DNA of 64,000 nucleotides from NCBI RefSeq assembly GCF_028769735.1, contig NC_088178.1, forward strand, positions 3,538,001 to 3,602,000, written 5' to 3'. This DNA is from Zonotrichia leucophrys gambelii. Its lineage: Eukaryota; Chordata; Aves; Passeriformes; Passerellidae. Positions 12,301 to 24,500 of the stretch are shown here, piece after piece. Within the stretch, counting starts at the first letter, position 1, and each line of letters starts with the position of its first letter. Below the pieces are notes generated by a model, which did no database searches, was not told the DNA's origin, and saw only the letters and a list, made by a program, of their open reading frames with translations. Both the position numbers and the translations under genes were made by a program.

Positions 12301-14436
12301 GTAAAGGCCTGACTTCTTGTCTTGGCAGATTTGGCTCCCTCATTGCACAAAGGCTTAATGTAATTCTTTTTAAAAGAGCCTTGCAGTCACAATCACATTC
12401 TTCAATGATGCAGGTGATGCAGATGTGCAAAATGCCTGGATGAGGCAGTAAATTACTTATTCATTCAATTATCTAGCCATGCTGATGGATATTCCTGTTT
12501 CTTGGGGAATATGCTTAAGATGTAACAATAGCCAATGTTTAACTTTAGGTAAAGTCCTGGGGAGGTCTTGGTCTCCGTGACATCTTGTAGCAAAGTTGGC
12601 ACATTAAGCACATGGTAGTAAGGACAATTTTATATTTCAATGATTTTGATGCATGGTTTGGTTTCCCCTCTGCACAGCTGTGAAGTAGGGCTGGTTAAAT
12701 TCTCTGGTTTGGGAGAAATGTAATGAAACAGAGTTGGGATGTCCAGACTGGTAACAAATTGAGTCATTTACCCTCTGTAGGATGGAACTTTTTAGAATGC
12801 ACAGTGGGAGCTCCACAACCAGGAGAATCTCTTTAAGAAGAGATCAAGGAAGACTGAACACAAGCTCAGATCTCAAGCCAAACCTTATAAATTTCCCATA
12901 AGTACTTTCTTACATGTCCTTTCTAAAACAATCTCATCTGTCATTGTTCTCTCTCCCTCTCCCATCCTTGTCATCAAAACATTTGTATTTCTGTCACATG
13001 CTGCTTGAGACCAGGTAATTGGATCATGGAAGATAATAAATACTTCAGGTAACTCAGTGCTCTTGTCTTACAGGACAAAATTACATGGTTCTCAGTATTG
13101 TCTATTACCTATTCCTTATAATCTCTCTCATTTTCACTGTTTCTTACCAAAGAGCCACGGAAAGAGAAAGGATACCTTGTGTTTCCTGCTGAAAGGCCAT
13201 TCATTACGTTACAATGCAAAAATGCACCCAGGCCATTCAAAACTCCTTGCCTTGTATGGATCAAGAGAATACCTTGCCTGTGGCCCAGCTCCCAAAGTCT
13301 TTGTGACAATGAGCTAAGATTTCTTTTTCTGGGCTCCACAAGCTGAAGCAATTTTGGATCAGATATCCATGCTGTGCCTGTGCTCAGACCATGGCTAACT
13401 ATGACAATCTGCTGGTGTCTGGTCAATTCTGGCCCCATTCCTTCATCTTGCTCTCCCTTTCTTAGGACAACAACTTATTTCTTTCCTTTAGCTGTCTCAT
13501 CTCCTTTTGTTGGCTGAAATATGGCATGTAGCATGAGCTAATGCAGGGAAAAGGACAGGATAACCCTAAGTGAAAGAATAAGAAGACAATATGAGAAGCA
13601 GCTCAGCAAACCTGAGTAACACATGTGCAATATAGTTTTAGCCTGAATAAAGGAAATAAGATTATTAAAATAAACCAGCAGAGATGAAACAGTTTGGATA
13701 TCAGGAACAAGTCAAGGTCTTGCACAGGCAAAGGTTGAGAAGGTTAGTTGCATATTACTCAACAATTGTTTGTTATCTTGCACAGTAGATGATAAATTTG
13801 ATAAAGATAAGTAGATGATAAAGATGATAAACAAAGAAAACATTTATTGACATACTTTATTATCAGGATAATTCAGTATCTAAATGAAGATAACTTTGCA
13901 TTACTGATAAGGTTAAAAAAATATTACCCTCAGAGAGTGCTGTTTGGTTAATGATCTTCAAAGTGATGTTTTACTCTACATTTTAAATATCCATTCTTTC
14001 CTTTTATTTTCTTTTCCATAAATCATCCACATATTCACAAACCACACACTCTTCCGCTGAACATATGACTTTCCTGTCTCATATCTGCACTGATGTTCTT
14101 TGCACTGGATCATATTTAAAATTACAGGAATTCTTTTCACCTGTGACTGCAAATCAAGTTTCTTGGAGTTTATCACTGGAATGCTCTTGATTCTCAGCAC
14201 ATATCTGGGGGTCATACTTTAGCTTTGGAAAAGGCCAGTACACATTATATGAACTGGTCCTATATTACCTATATACTTCCCTGACATCTCAAAGTAAAGA
14301 CTGAGCTGCAAAATTGGTCATGCCTTACCTTTCCTTCTACTGGATTCCCAGTAATTTACATGCCCTTTGGTTTGTTTCTTCCAGGGCAGGCTGCCATGGA
14401 GACAATGCCTCCCTACTGCTCTGGGTCTGCTTTTAG
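12301..14436. other. Putative intron or intergenic DNA
   Basis: Nothing firmly recognised. A 79-codon minus-strand open stretch (13976-14215) and two overlapping open frames near 13.1-13.4 kb lack splice context. An AT-rich patch with repeated GATAAA/GATGATAAA units lies at about 13787-13835. Confidence 0.4.
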
Positions 14437-14519
14437 CATCTGAAAGAAGAGCTCAAGCCTGCTGTGCCCCCAAAAGCTGGAGCAGCCTTTGGCTGTGACA
14501 GAAAGATGATGGAAATCAG
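14437..14519 (+). CDS. Putative exon 2 of the plus-strand chain
   Basis: Acceptor CTGCTTTTAG at 14427-14436, preceded by a CT-rich run. Strong donor GTAAGAGAAG at 14520. It encodes HLKEELKPAVPPKAGAAFGC then DRKMMEI and two bases (AG) of a split codon. If the upstream AG at about 14384 were used instead, the frame would carry a TAG, so the downstream acceptor is preferred. The phase fits both neighbours in the proposed chain. Confidence 0.42.
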
Positions 14520-14954
14520 GTAAGAGAAGTATGAGGAATCCATGAGCATAAAGATGCCACAGTGAGTAGGTAGCACAATAAATTGAAAATCTGCTGGTGA
14601 CAGTTCTGAGCATTTCTACAGATTAATGTAATTTATCAGTCACCAGAGATTTTGATCAGATAGTGCTCAAATGAGACTGAGTTTAATGCACTGCCTGAAC
14701 GATGGCATTGGTCAATCATAATTTCTTATGTGGAGACTCTTGAGCTTCTGCACAAAAGGTTTGAGCTGAAGTGGTTTTGTTCACACTGGTGATGAACTTA
14801 GATGCTCTGTGGGCTTCAACTAACACAGGTCAAACACTGCCTGTGTTAGTTCAACCCCCAAAATCTTGCATTTATTCACTCCTTGATTTCATCCAGTGCC
14901 TTTTCATCATCAGACAGTAGCTAAAGCAGAGGGAAAGAAGGGATGAGAGCTGAG
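14520..14954. other. Putative intron sequence
   Basis: No recognisable coding or repeat content up to the CR1 fragment that follows. Confidence 0.4.
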
Positions 14955-15140
14955 GAAAAACTCTGTTAGTAGTCAAGGACTCTTCCAAGGACGTGGCAGC
15001 CACAGCTTCTCTGGGCAACCTGTGCCAGTGCCTCACCACCCTCACAGGGAAGAACAACTTTCTAATATCTAACCTGAACCTACTGTTTTTCAGTTTGAAG
15101 CCACTCTGCTTTTACCTTTCCCACTACATGATTCAGAACC
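14955..15140 (-). repeat. CR1 LINE 3' fragment, reverse orientation
   Basis: The text 'cttctctgggcaacctgtgc' followed by 'cagtgcctcaccaccctcac' and 'tctaatatctaacctgaacc' is the standard reverse-complement signature of the avian CR1 3' region. It is truncated and diverged. Confidence 0.85.
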
Positions 15141-17911
15141 TGACAGAAACAATCTACATCTGAAAGCAGATGGAAACAGCCAACCCTGGACTGTGCCAGG
15201 GAAGTTGATGAGTTTTAGGATCAGGGTAACTCTGGGACACGTGTATGAGGCTGTTCCTTCTCCCAGCTAGTGATATCTTACCCAGAGAAAGAGCTGAATG
15301 ACAGCACTATGGGATTAAGTGTGACTCTGCAGCAAACCACGCACCAGTCTGCACTCAGCCTGAGCCTTACAGCCAAGGCTCCCTCCCTTGGGTCAAGAAA
15401 GATGGATGAGATCATGTTTTTTAGGCAGATTAAGCTTGCACTGCCCGTGCTTGGCCCAAGAGCATTTTTCAGTCTGCTGCCAATGCCCTATTGCCTACAA
15501 ACCAAACCATTCCTCCTCTCCTAGCACCGTTAAACATTGCTTATGTACAAAGAAGTGTAAAGCTGTTTCCTGCTAAGTCAATTAAAGCCAGGAGAGCTTC
15601 TTTTCTTAATCATGGATCACAGAGCATCCCTGCCAGCCTGGCATCCTTTGGAAGGATGGTTCTAAGAAATTGTCATTTAGCAACTCTTTTGTTTATTAAT
15701 CCCAAAATGTCTTTCCCTCAGATCTCTTGGCCCACAGTCCAACAGGTCTGTCCATCCAGCCATCAGGCAGCACAGCCACCTACCAGAAGAGACCAAGGGA
15801 GAGACCTTGCTGTGTGTTCCCAGCTCTGTCTTTGCACTGCCCTGGGCTCCTTATCCCTTCTTTGCCTACCTTCCAGCAGCCATCAAACTGACAGGGTGGT
15901 CTGTCATGTACCTGAATTTGCTCCAGTGATTAGGATAATGCCAAAGCTGATCTTGCACTTGCAGGCAGCTCTGCACACAAGGCACACGTGGCTGTCACTG
16001 TTGAGCAAGAAACGTGTCAGGGAGTGGGAGAGGTCAGGGTGACCGCCTAAACAAGCTCTGTGTTGTTATTTCTTGAGGCTAAAGAAACCAGCATGGACAA
16101 AACCTCAGCAAGGGACTGACACAGCACAGGGTGTTACTGAGCATGTTTGCAGGGAGTGGAAGGTAGCACTTCAAATCTGAGTCAAATGGTGTGGTCAGCA
16201 AAGTGATGCAATATAGGATAAACTTATCTTAGGAGGTCAGCAAACTTTTTGTCCAGGGAACAAACACATGCCCTAAAGAAGACAATCCTACACAGAAGAA
16301 AGACAGGAGATGGAAACACTCACCCCAAAACCCCCTGAGGCTCTGGTGGTTTGTGGGGACTGTAAGTACCCTGGGCTGTGCAGAGAAGCACTAGTACAGG
16401 TCAGGCTTTGGGAACCTCCTCTGGAACAAAATGATTCTCCAGACAGAAAGAAAACCCTGATGTGGTTTAGCACCCTGGAGGTATCCCTCAGCCTGGGGAT
16501 CTCTAGAGAATAACACATCAGAACCACTTCAGCAGCATTTACTCTGCTGGTAAAAAGAGAGAGCAAAACTGATGATAAAATGTAGGGCTGAGAAAATCTG
16601 AGGCAAAATTCCTGGTCCCTTACCCCAAAGCAGCATCTAAACCACAGGCAGGATCTAAACCACAGGCAGCTAATCCCATGTTTAGTGGTTGTTAGGTCTT
16701 TGGTGAGGCCTAGGACAAGGAGATAAAGCTCCAGGTGCATGGACACCAAGGAATATTCTAAATCAACTTCAGTCTGTGTCTGTAAAGCCATTTTCCTTTT
16801 GGTGGACTGCTAGCAGTCAGCTTCCTGCAGAGCTGGAGTGCCCTAAAACACCAGCAATTGCATAAATAAAGGCAAAATGTAATGCAGGGAAAGATCCCAA
16901 TACTAAGTGGATGCTGTAAGGATGGAGAGTCAGATGCAGAACCCCACAGCCTCCAGCCCAGAGCTACCTGACAGGTCCTCACCTTCTGGCTCCTCTCATC
17001 TTCCTTCCATTGCCTTTTGGTCCAGGAACAGGCACTCCACTTGTAGGCATTGTGAATAGATTGGTTTTTTTTAATGCTTAGCCAAGAAAATCTGCAGTCA
17101 TGAATCCAGTAGCAGAATTAATGTAGTAATGGTCCAGATGTGGAATTAAACCCACATTTGTACTTCATAGGGTTAGGTGTTTTTTTTTTTTTGCTATTAT
17201 TTATTGTGGAAACCCCCCTTACACCAGACACTGTGCATCTGTTCAGGAGCCCCCAGTGCTTTGCTGTACCCTCCAAGGGGGGACTTGCTTGGTTTCCACC
17301 TACAAACTGCCTAAAGCACAACAGCTTTTTCATAGACCTTACTTGGCCAGAGATTTAATATATTTAATAGTATTTGTCACCAATTAATAATCTTACCACT
17401 TCTTCTTACTAATGAAAAAGAAATACATTTCCATTAGTCTCATAATTTCCATGAATTCTCTTCTGAAGCCTTTCTCCCTCACTCACCTTGTCAATTGTGT
17501 AAGTTTTTATAAATGCTTCTGCTATGAAGCATTTATAAGCATTCTCCTTATCAGCTTTATCTCTACTGTGGGTTTAAATTACATTAATTACATTTCTTTG
17601 CTTTCAGATACATGTTTGTGGGTGTAGGTATAATCTACGAGTAGCCCTGACAGGTAGTTTCTTGTCTTGTTGTGCAAATGGTTCCTTGGAAAGAAAATAC
17701 AAAAAATTGCAAAAAAAAACTTGACAGAAGTTTTGTTTTCTATCTCGTGCCTCTTTGGCAGTACTTGATATTCCCACCAGAAAGAATGGGAAGATTAATG
17801 GCCTTGTTCTGTAGCTGTTACAGCTTAAGGACACAGACAGGACTTTGGAGCATGTGGTACACAGCTGGAAAAGTATCACATTAAATTCTTGGCTCACAAA
17901 CCCTTTTTCAG
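15141..17911. other. Putative intron or intergenic DNA
   Basis: Holds the largest open stretch of this interval (15491-16042, plus, 183 codons) without gene-like features. A possible extra plus-strand exon at about 16287-16359 (ERQEMETLTPKPPEALVVCG, donor GTAAGT) does not fit the phase of the proposed chain. A 17-bp imperfect tandem duplication lies at about 16637-16670 (two copies of 'tctaaaccacaggcag'). Confidence 0.35.
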
Positions 17912-17980
17912 GCCCAAAGTAAAGGCAGAAGTCACCAACATGATACACATTTGGCAGCTGCTCCAAATTGATCAAGAAAG
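17912..17980 (+). CDS. Putative exon 3 of the plus-strand chain
   Basis: Acceptor CCCTTTTTCAG at 17901-17911, donor GTGAGAAA at 17981. The first base completes the AG left by exon 2 as Arg. Then PKVKAEVTNMIHIWQLLQID and QE follow, with AG left over. Both splice sites are near consensus and the peptide looks like a helical cytosolic protein. A 163-codon open stretch on the minus strand overlaps it and is probably its antisense shadow. Confidence 0.45.
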
Positions 17981-18067
17981 GTGAGAAACTCTGGTCTGTT
18001 CCTGGAGCTATTGACTCCTTCCCTGTGCTCCTGTCCTGCACCTCAAGGATATCCTTTCCCCTCTCAG

Positions 18068-18111
18068 TGATGATGCAAAGTTTAGAAAACCCCAACTTTC
18101 CTTCTCACCTG
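18068..18111 (+). CDS. Putative exon 4 of the plus-strand chain
   Basis: Acceptor TTCCCCTCTCAG ending at 18067, donor GTATTT at 18112. Only 86 bases separate it from exon 3, a short but normal avian intron. T completes Ser with the preceding AG, then DDAKFRKPQLSFSP, leaving one base G. The phase matches the next candidate. Confidence 0.4.
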
Positions 18112-18614
18112 GTATTTTACCTTGGACACTTCATAGAGGTTTCCAGGATCTCAGGAAGGGCTTGTGTAAAAGTTTCTCCCCACACACCCAACCAAGATCT
18201 CTCCTCTACCATGCTGTGACCATGCCTGGTGCCTCCAAGCCTGGGTCAGCCATGGCATTAATGTCTCCATCCCTCTCCTTGGAAAGAAAGACACAGCCCC
18301 ACCCAGGACACAGCTGTGGGCACAGGCAGCTTTGGCTTCCCTTCCTTCACCTCCTCTCCTGGGAAAGGTGGCTGCTGTGGAAACCCCACATATCTTACTC
18401 TGCTCCCAGTCCCATCCTCTGTGCCCTCTTGTAACTCCCCCCAAAACAGGCACCTCAGAGAAAAAAACAGGCCAAAGCCATTTCTTTTCCTGCCCTAACA
18501 GCAAAATAGTTTTTAGCTGCTGTAATACAGTAGATTATAAACAGCTCTTGTACCTGACAGAACATGTACAGGTTAGATCATGGAACAGCTGGTGCCAGCT
18601 CCAGGGCTAATGAT

Positions 18615-18683
18615 GGGGTGTCCCCTGTCACAGGCAGGGACAGGACACCGAGGCTGGGGTGTCCCCTGTCACAGGCAGGGACA
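18615..18683. repeat. Tandem duplication, 41-bp period
   Basis: A 28-base unit 'ggggtgtcccctgtcacagg' plus 'cagggaca' occurs at 18615-18642 and again, identical, at 18656-18683. It is a local minisatellite-like duplication. Confidence 0.85.
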
Positions 18684-19816
18684 TCCCACCAAGGCATGAA
18701 AACCCCAGGATGCGTTTTGATGGAGCAACATTGATTTTCATCAGGTTATTGAGCAAGAAGCTGCAGCTGTACTGGCTGCCATTCCAAAGCTGGAGGCTTC
18801 CCACCTCACAGCTCAGGGAGTTACCATGGAAGCAAGCTGCACAGTTCTTGTGTTGGAAAGAACCACAGAAAACAGAATATATTATATTACATTATATTAA
18901 GAGCTTGTAAAGGGCAGGTTGGGAACCTTCACATCCTCACCACTGACCAGAACGTTGCACTGTTCTGGTCAAGTGCTCTGGCACTTGCAGTCTAAGAAAC
19001 TCAAACGTGGTGTAATTGACTTTTAATTAAATAAGCAATGTGCAAAAGACTTAGTATTTCCCCTCCAGCACTCTTGAGAAAAATGAAAATAAGCCCACAT
19101 TTAAAAGCAATTAAAAAACCCCACAAAATTGAAAGTAAACCAAATTGTTAATGCCTGACAGCATGGTTGCCAGATGCCTTGATCTACAAGGCTGAAAACC
19201 TCAACTTGTCAAAACTAAGACTAGTTCCAACAGCTGAGCATCCCTTTCTGGTTGCCTTTAGCTTGCCAGATGCTCAAGCCCTCGGGCTTCAAACAGTGAT
19301 GATGCTGACACAGTAAATGCTGATATTCCTTCTGGGCACACAACAGTGCCAGGTGTGAGGGAAACACCAAAACAGGGCACAAAGTGCCATCCTTTGGTCT
19401 CTTTTTGAAAACACTGAAACTGTATCAAGACCTGCCATGGGTTTCAAGATAGCAAACCAAGTCCCAAATCCATCCCACCCTCTTTGAGTGCAGTAACCTC
19501 TGTAAGTGTTCTGAGCACCAAACAAAAAAGAATTGGACTGAATCTCAACCTGTTCTTTGTCATCCTGTACAGGTGACAAAGCTGTTTGGCCAAAAGGTGT
19601 TTTTTTGTATTTTTGACTGTTTTCTCAATAGTTGTTCCAGAACTCCTATTCTCTCCTCCCACAAAAGGTATGGTGAAAGATTTCAGATTACTCAGTCTGA
19701 ATGGTGATAAAGTAATCCATTTAATTCTCAGGACTTTCATATATGAATACTGTAAAATTTGAGCATATAGTTCCTCTGAAATTACTTCAACGGTTTCATC
19801 AAACAATTTTTTGCAG
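18684..19816. other. Putative intron with a further possible exon
   Basis: After an acceptor TTTTCATCAG at 18735-18744 the plus strand is open for about 45 codons, starting VIEQEAAAVLAAIPKLEASH. It reads like protein, but no clear donor is present and its phase does not join the neighbouring candidates. Otherwise nothing was recognised. Confidence 0.3.
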
Positions 19817-20045
19817 GAAGTGTTGTCAGAGGAGAACCTCACACAGAAACACTATTTGGCAAATTTGACCTGGTACAATGTCCTTTCTCAAGAGCACGAT
19901 TCCTTCCTACTGAAGACTTGGAGGAGTTGAAGTATTCCCTAGCTTTCATGAAATTACTTCTGACTGAACTTAGTGAAAGCAGAGGCCCAAAGGAGAGTGT
20001 GAAGTGGCTTGGGAGACAAGTCCACCAATGGTCCCAATACTGCTG
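19817..20045 (+). CDS. Putative exon 5 of the plus-strand chain
   Basis: Acceptor AATTTTTTGCAG ending at 19816, donor GTATGA at 20046. It is 229 nt. The first two bases complete Gly with exon 4. The frame then runs SVVRGEPHTETLFGKFDLVQ, CPFSRARFLPTEDLEELKYS, LAFMKLLLTELSESRGPKES, VKWLGRQVHQWSQYC, open past the donor to a TGA at 20104-20106. This is the most protein-like unexplained block in the window. I do not recognise the family. A possible continuation exon is LEASQETFGHLQSKE near 20986-21030, with a weak acceptor. Confidence 0.45.
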
Positions 20046-21525
20046 GTATGAAATACCCAGGGCTGTAGGTAGTAAGGATATGCTGTTCTCCATTGGCAGT
20101 TTCTGACAACATTTGAGTAATTCTAACATATTTGTCACCAAAGTTCTGGTGTCTCTATCAAGTGGCCCTTTTCACCACAGTTAAGGTGTGTCCATCAGGT
20201 GACCCTGTCTCCAATAATGGGAACTACAGTTCCAGTCCAACTGGAGTGATCTGTCCCCAGGCACTCTGCAAGCTCCCTGCTCTGTTTAGCACCTGACAGA
20301 ACAAGGCAGCTGAAGGAACTCTGACAGATTCATTGCTGTGGAAACACCAAACTCACACAGGGTCCCTGTCTTTACTGGTGTGGGTGGGAGGATGTGCTAC
20401 CTCCTCACCAAGAGGGCAGTACCCAGGAGGCTGATCTCCACCTGAAGCCCCCTCTGGTGTCAGGGCAGACACAGGCAGGTGACAAAGCAGCTCTGGGCCA
20501 ATCCCCAGCAGCACTAAAACTTCTCCAATACACATGGACAAGGTGTGCTGGCACACTGAACTGCACATGGCCATTTCAAACAAGATCATGCTCTGTACCT
20601 GTAAAGTTGATCCCATTTTCTTAGAGTTTGGTCATATTATTTCAAGTTTTTCTTAGTAAAGAAACCCTTAAGAACCTGTGTACCTTAAAGCACCTGCCAA
20701 ATCAAAGCAAAAGCTCTTTTACAAGTTAATCATGTTAAAAGAACTGATTACCTAGAACAGGAGAAAGGAAGAACAAGAAGAAAAAGAACTCCTCAAGTCA
20801 CAAGGGCCTTCAGAGAACAAAAATGCTGTAAGGCAGTTGGAACTAAATGAATACAGAGAAACATTTTTGGTGTAAAAAGTCATATAAAGACTGCACACAC
20901 CATGCCCTGCTTCTGAACCTGCCTCAGCACGGTGACAATCCCTCTTCCTCTGCCCATTTATATCTGTTGGCATACACAGGATGCAGCTTGAAGCCAGCCA
21001 GGAAACCTTTGGCCATCTTCAGAGCAAGGAGGTAAACACCCTGTGGCTCTGCCACTTGTGCATGTCACAGTGGCAGGCAGGAGCATGAAGAACAGAAGTT
21101 TTGTAGACATCCCATTACCAAAAAGGAGAAAAAAAATTGCAAATGATGGCTAAGAAAGATGGACGGATACCAACAATGAGCTACCAGCAAATCTGACTAG
21201 CTTGCCTCTTGTCCAGAAAAGCAGCAACTTGGGGGGGATCCCTGGATGAGTAGGATTCCAGTAGACTCCACCTTCAGCTCAATGTTTCACTGGCATGGAA
21301 ATGGCTCAAAGTGGGACAGCATGTTATAGATGCTGCCTTTGAAGTCTGTTGCAATCCAGGTCAACTGGTTTGCTCCAGCAATGTTTAAAAAAATTACAGT
21401 TTCTCCCCAATAATGAAGAGGCCCAACTTCCCTTAGAAAAAGTCTGTAGTAAGTTAGATCATTGGTCCAAGTACTTGGAGGACACCTCTGTTTTTCTGTG
21501 ATGTCATGGCCAGAGCACCCCATTT
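20046..21525 (-). other. SOAT1: SOAT1 3' UTR / downstream region
   Basis: This is directly downstream of the SOAT1 stop on the minus strand, so at least part should be 3' UTR. I found no canonical AATAAA on the minus strand between about 20.2 and 21.5 kb, so the transcript end is unresolved. If the plus-strand chain is real, the two genes converge here. Confidence 0.4.
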
Positions 21526-21582
21526 TCACATCTTCACAAGACAGGACCATGAGCGTGGCTTTAAATAGTCCAGGAATGTGGG
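21526..21582 (-). CDS. SOAT1: SOAT1 last coding exon
   Basis: Acceptor TTTTGCAG on the minus strand. It encodes [18 protein letters not shown] and TGA at 21526-21528. PTFLDY..PRSW.C matches the mammalian C-terminus and the final residues are divergent. Confidence 0.94.
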   Translation of the reverse strand, partial: PTFLDYLKPRSWSCLVKM

Positions 21583-24500
21583 CTGCAAAACATGGAGAGG
21601 CAGTAGATTAGTCACAAGCCCACAGCACCAGCTGTGGTACAAGCTGCTGAAATCAAGCTTCTCTAACAGGAAAGATCAAACCACATTTCTGCACCCTAAA
21701 ACCCTGCTCTTGCCTTCACTAAGCAGGTGACAAAGTGTAAGTGCAGCCATAAGTTCTGTTACATCAGGCAAACACTGTGCCTAGTAGCCTGCTGTATCAA
21801 GAAGGCAAGTAATTAATGATGGCAAACTCTTAACTGAGGAGAATCAAACTTAAAATAGAGGCTGCCAAAGGATACCTCTGGTTAAAACTGAAATCACCTG
21901 GGACAGCAAGAAGTTCTGTCTAGAATAGAATCTGGTACCAAGAAAATGAGTTAGAGAAAACAGCACCTAAACCCCAAATTATCTACAGGTAACCACTTCT
22001 CACCACCACCCACTCTAGCCTGGGAGAGGCACAACAGGCACAGTTTTTGTGGGCCTTCTACAAAATTTCTCCTCAATTCACTGGCCAAGTGCTGCAGTTC
22101 CATTGCCACACCCTAAATGAGGTCTGGCATATCCTCAGAAATGGGGTAGCACCACCCTCAGTTCCAAGCAGTGAAATCCTACCAAGCACAGAAGGACCAT
22201 TACTGAACACACTTCTGCTGGGCAGCTCTAGGCTAAATAACTCCTAAAGAATGGATGTAGCACACTGCCAGAAAGGCTCATGCCCTTTAACTTCCACTCT
22301 TCCTGCACAGCAAGACAGGACAGCCTCTCCCAGAGCTGTTATCCAGGGGAACAAGCAGGCACTCACGTTTTCCACGGGGCAGTACTGGCGGGCGTACCAC
22401 TCCTGGCTGTAGAGGCAGATGATGACTCCTTGGCCCAGGAACAGGGAGGTCCACATGATCACATTCCAGAAGGGCCCTTTCCGACTGTCGTTCAGAGTGA
22501 AGTTGAAGACCACTGAAAAGGGGAGGAATGAGAAGAATTATTCAGAAACAAATTTAAGATTCAAGAATCAAAGATCACCTGATTTTACTGGGATCTTCCC
22601 CTCCTTTCACTTCATCTCTGGATCAACAAGGCTACTGCATGAAAATCTGATTATGCTTGGCAATAGAGCAAATACTCTGAGCTGATTCTCACATTTACTT
22701 CCAGTAACTTTGCCAACAAGCTGTGTGCCTCTGGGGAATCAACATTATTTCTCTTACACTGGTCACCAAGGCATGGCAGAGGTGGCCTAGAGTTTATTAG
22801 AGCCCTCTAAAACACAAAGAAATCCAAGAGCTCTGACTTCTAAATGGGCTCTTCTGTTAGATTACACTCTTTTCTGACCCAGAGATGGGGTAACAGAGGT
22901 GTTTTAAAAACTTTTATTCTATTTTCAGTCTCATGAGAAGGGTGAGACAAAACAGATATTATAATTCATGCCATCATAAATCCATTTCCCACACTCTTCC
23001 TCACTGCAGTAGTGAACTAACTAATAGTTTCCTTATACTGTGAACAGGGGAAGACTGACAAGCTGCTGACACACAGTGATTCAACTACAGCTTGGCAAAG
23101 AGGAAGCAGTGCTGTTAAACTCTGTGCAGTGTCACAGGAACAGCAGTGTATAACACAGATCCCTCTTCCTCATCACCAAGACCTTGATCATCTAAGCCCC
23201 AAGCTTCCAAATCCTCTGTGGGTACAGAGGTGTGGATCTCCTGAGCTGCAAAAATCCATTCACAAAGCTTGGACTCACAATTGCAACCCTTGGGCAACAA
23301 TACTGTGTGTTAGTGCTGAGGGAACAGCTGGCATCATTATCAAAAGCACAAAGCATGCTTCTCTAAAAAAAGCCACAAACCCCACAGCCACTCCCACACT
23401 CTCCTCCTTGGAGCTTACCTCCAAAGCATGAAAACAGGCAGAAGAGAACTGGATAGAAGAAGCCAAAGCAGATGCTGAGGACATACTCGTGCACAGCAGC
23501 TGACACGGTGAAGACAGACAGCATGGCTGCTGCTCTGAACTTCTTCCCAAAAAACTGGGAGAGACAAGAATGCCAAGTATTAGGAGCTACTCTGCTGTGG
23601 TTTTTGTTTGGTTGTTGCAACACAGTGAATTTTCTTCCCTGAGCTAAGAAGGTTCTCCTCCAGCCAAGAGGCACGTGTGAAATGCCAAGTGCTTTACAGA
23701 GCACCTTGGGCTTTAGGTGTTTCTCTTCAGGTACATTTCTGCATTAGTGCTTGTGCTGAGCCCACTCATTAAATACCTCCCACAGCTCATGGAAACAGTG
23801 CAACATGGGTTCTGACTGCTCAGGCAGTCTCTGCATTCCTACATCTCAGCCCCACGTTTTGCACACATTAACGATGTGGAAATGAGTAATGGATCTCTCT
23901 AAAAGCACAGTGGCTCCCCACAACAGCTGACATGAAACATTTTTATGCCTCTAAACATTTTTATGCTTCTGCATCTTGACAAATGTACCATTTTGCCCAG
24001 TAGTTGCATGTTTAATTAACAAAAGAATATATCAGCTTGTTACTCACCCAAAGGAAGTCCCTGTAGGCATAGTAATAGAGCCAGTCATGTACCACCACAT
24101 TCCAGGTTCTGTAGTAGTTTGCATAGGATGTGGAATTCCACCAGTCCTGAAAGCACAATGGAAAGACTATAAATCTAATTAAACATAAAACATTCTAGAG
24201 GGCTTTTCTAGGATCTCAAATTGAAATATATTCAGCAAAATAATACCAATTTGACCAAACTTTCCATCACACTTCCAACATTCTACTTGGAGTATCAAAG
24301 TCTGGTTTTACCCCAAACTGCAGTGGCTGATATGATAAAAGAACAAAAAGAAGGCTAATGGAGCTATTAGGTAGGTCTGTTGGCTGCTTCTGTTTGTGCA
24401 CAGGGTATTATTTCACCTTAAAGCAACTCAGACTGCCAACAGAAACCAAATCTCTTCTACAGCACAGCTACAAACTTAAACCATAACAGCATAAACCAAG

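Noticed and set aside
14384..14519. In-frame TAG suggesting the 14.4 kb exon is a pseudogene
   Set aside because: The TAG is the AG of a good acceptor (CTGCTTTTAG). Using it as the exon start removes the stop.
15491..16042. 183-codon open frame on the plus strand
   Set aside because: No recognisable domain, no splice phase fitting the neighbouring chain, and a Ser/Leu/His-rich composition like random sequence.
17604..18095. 163-codon open frame on the minus strand
   Set aside because: The opposite strand carries two blocks with matched splice sites and phases. The minus frame has no splice context and looks like a shadow.
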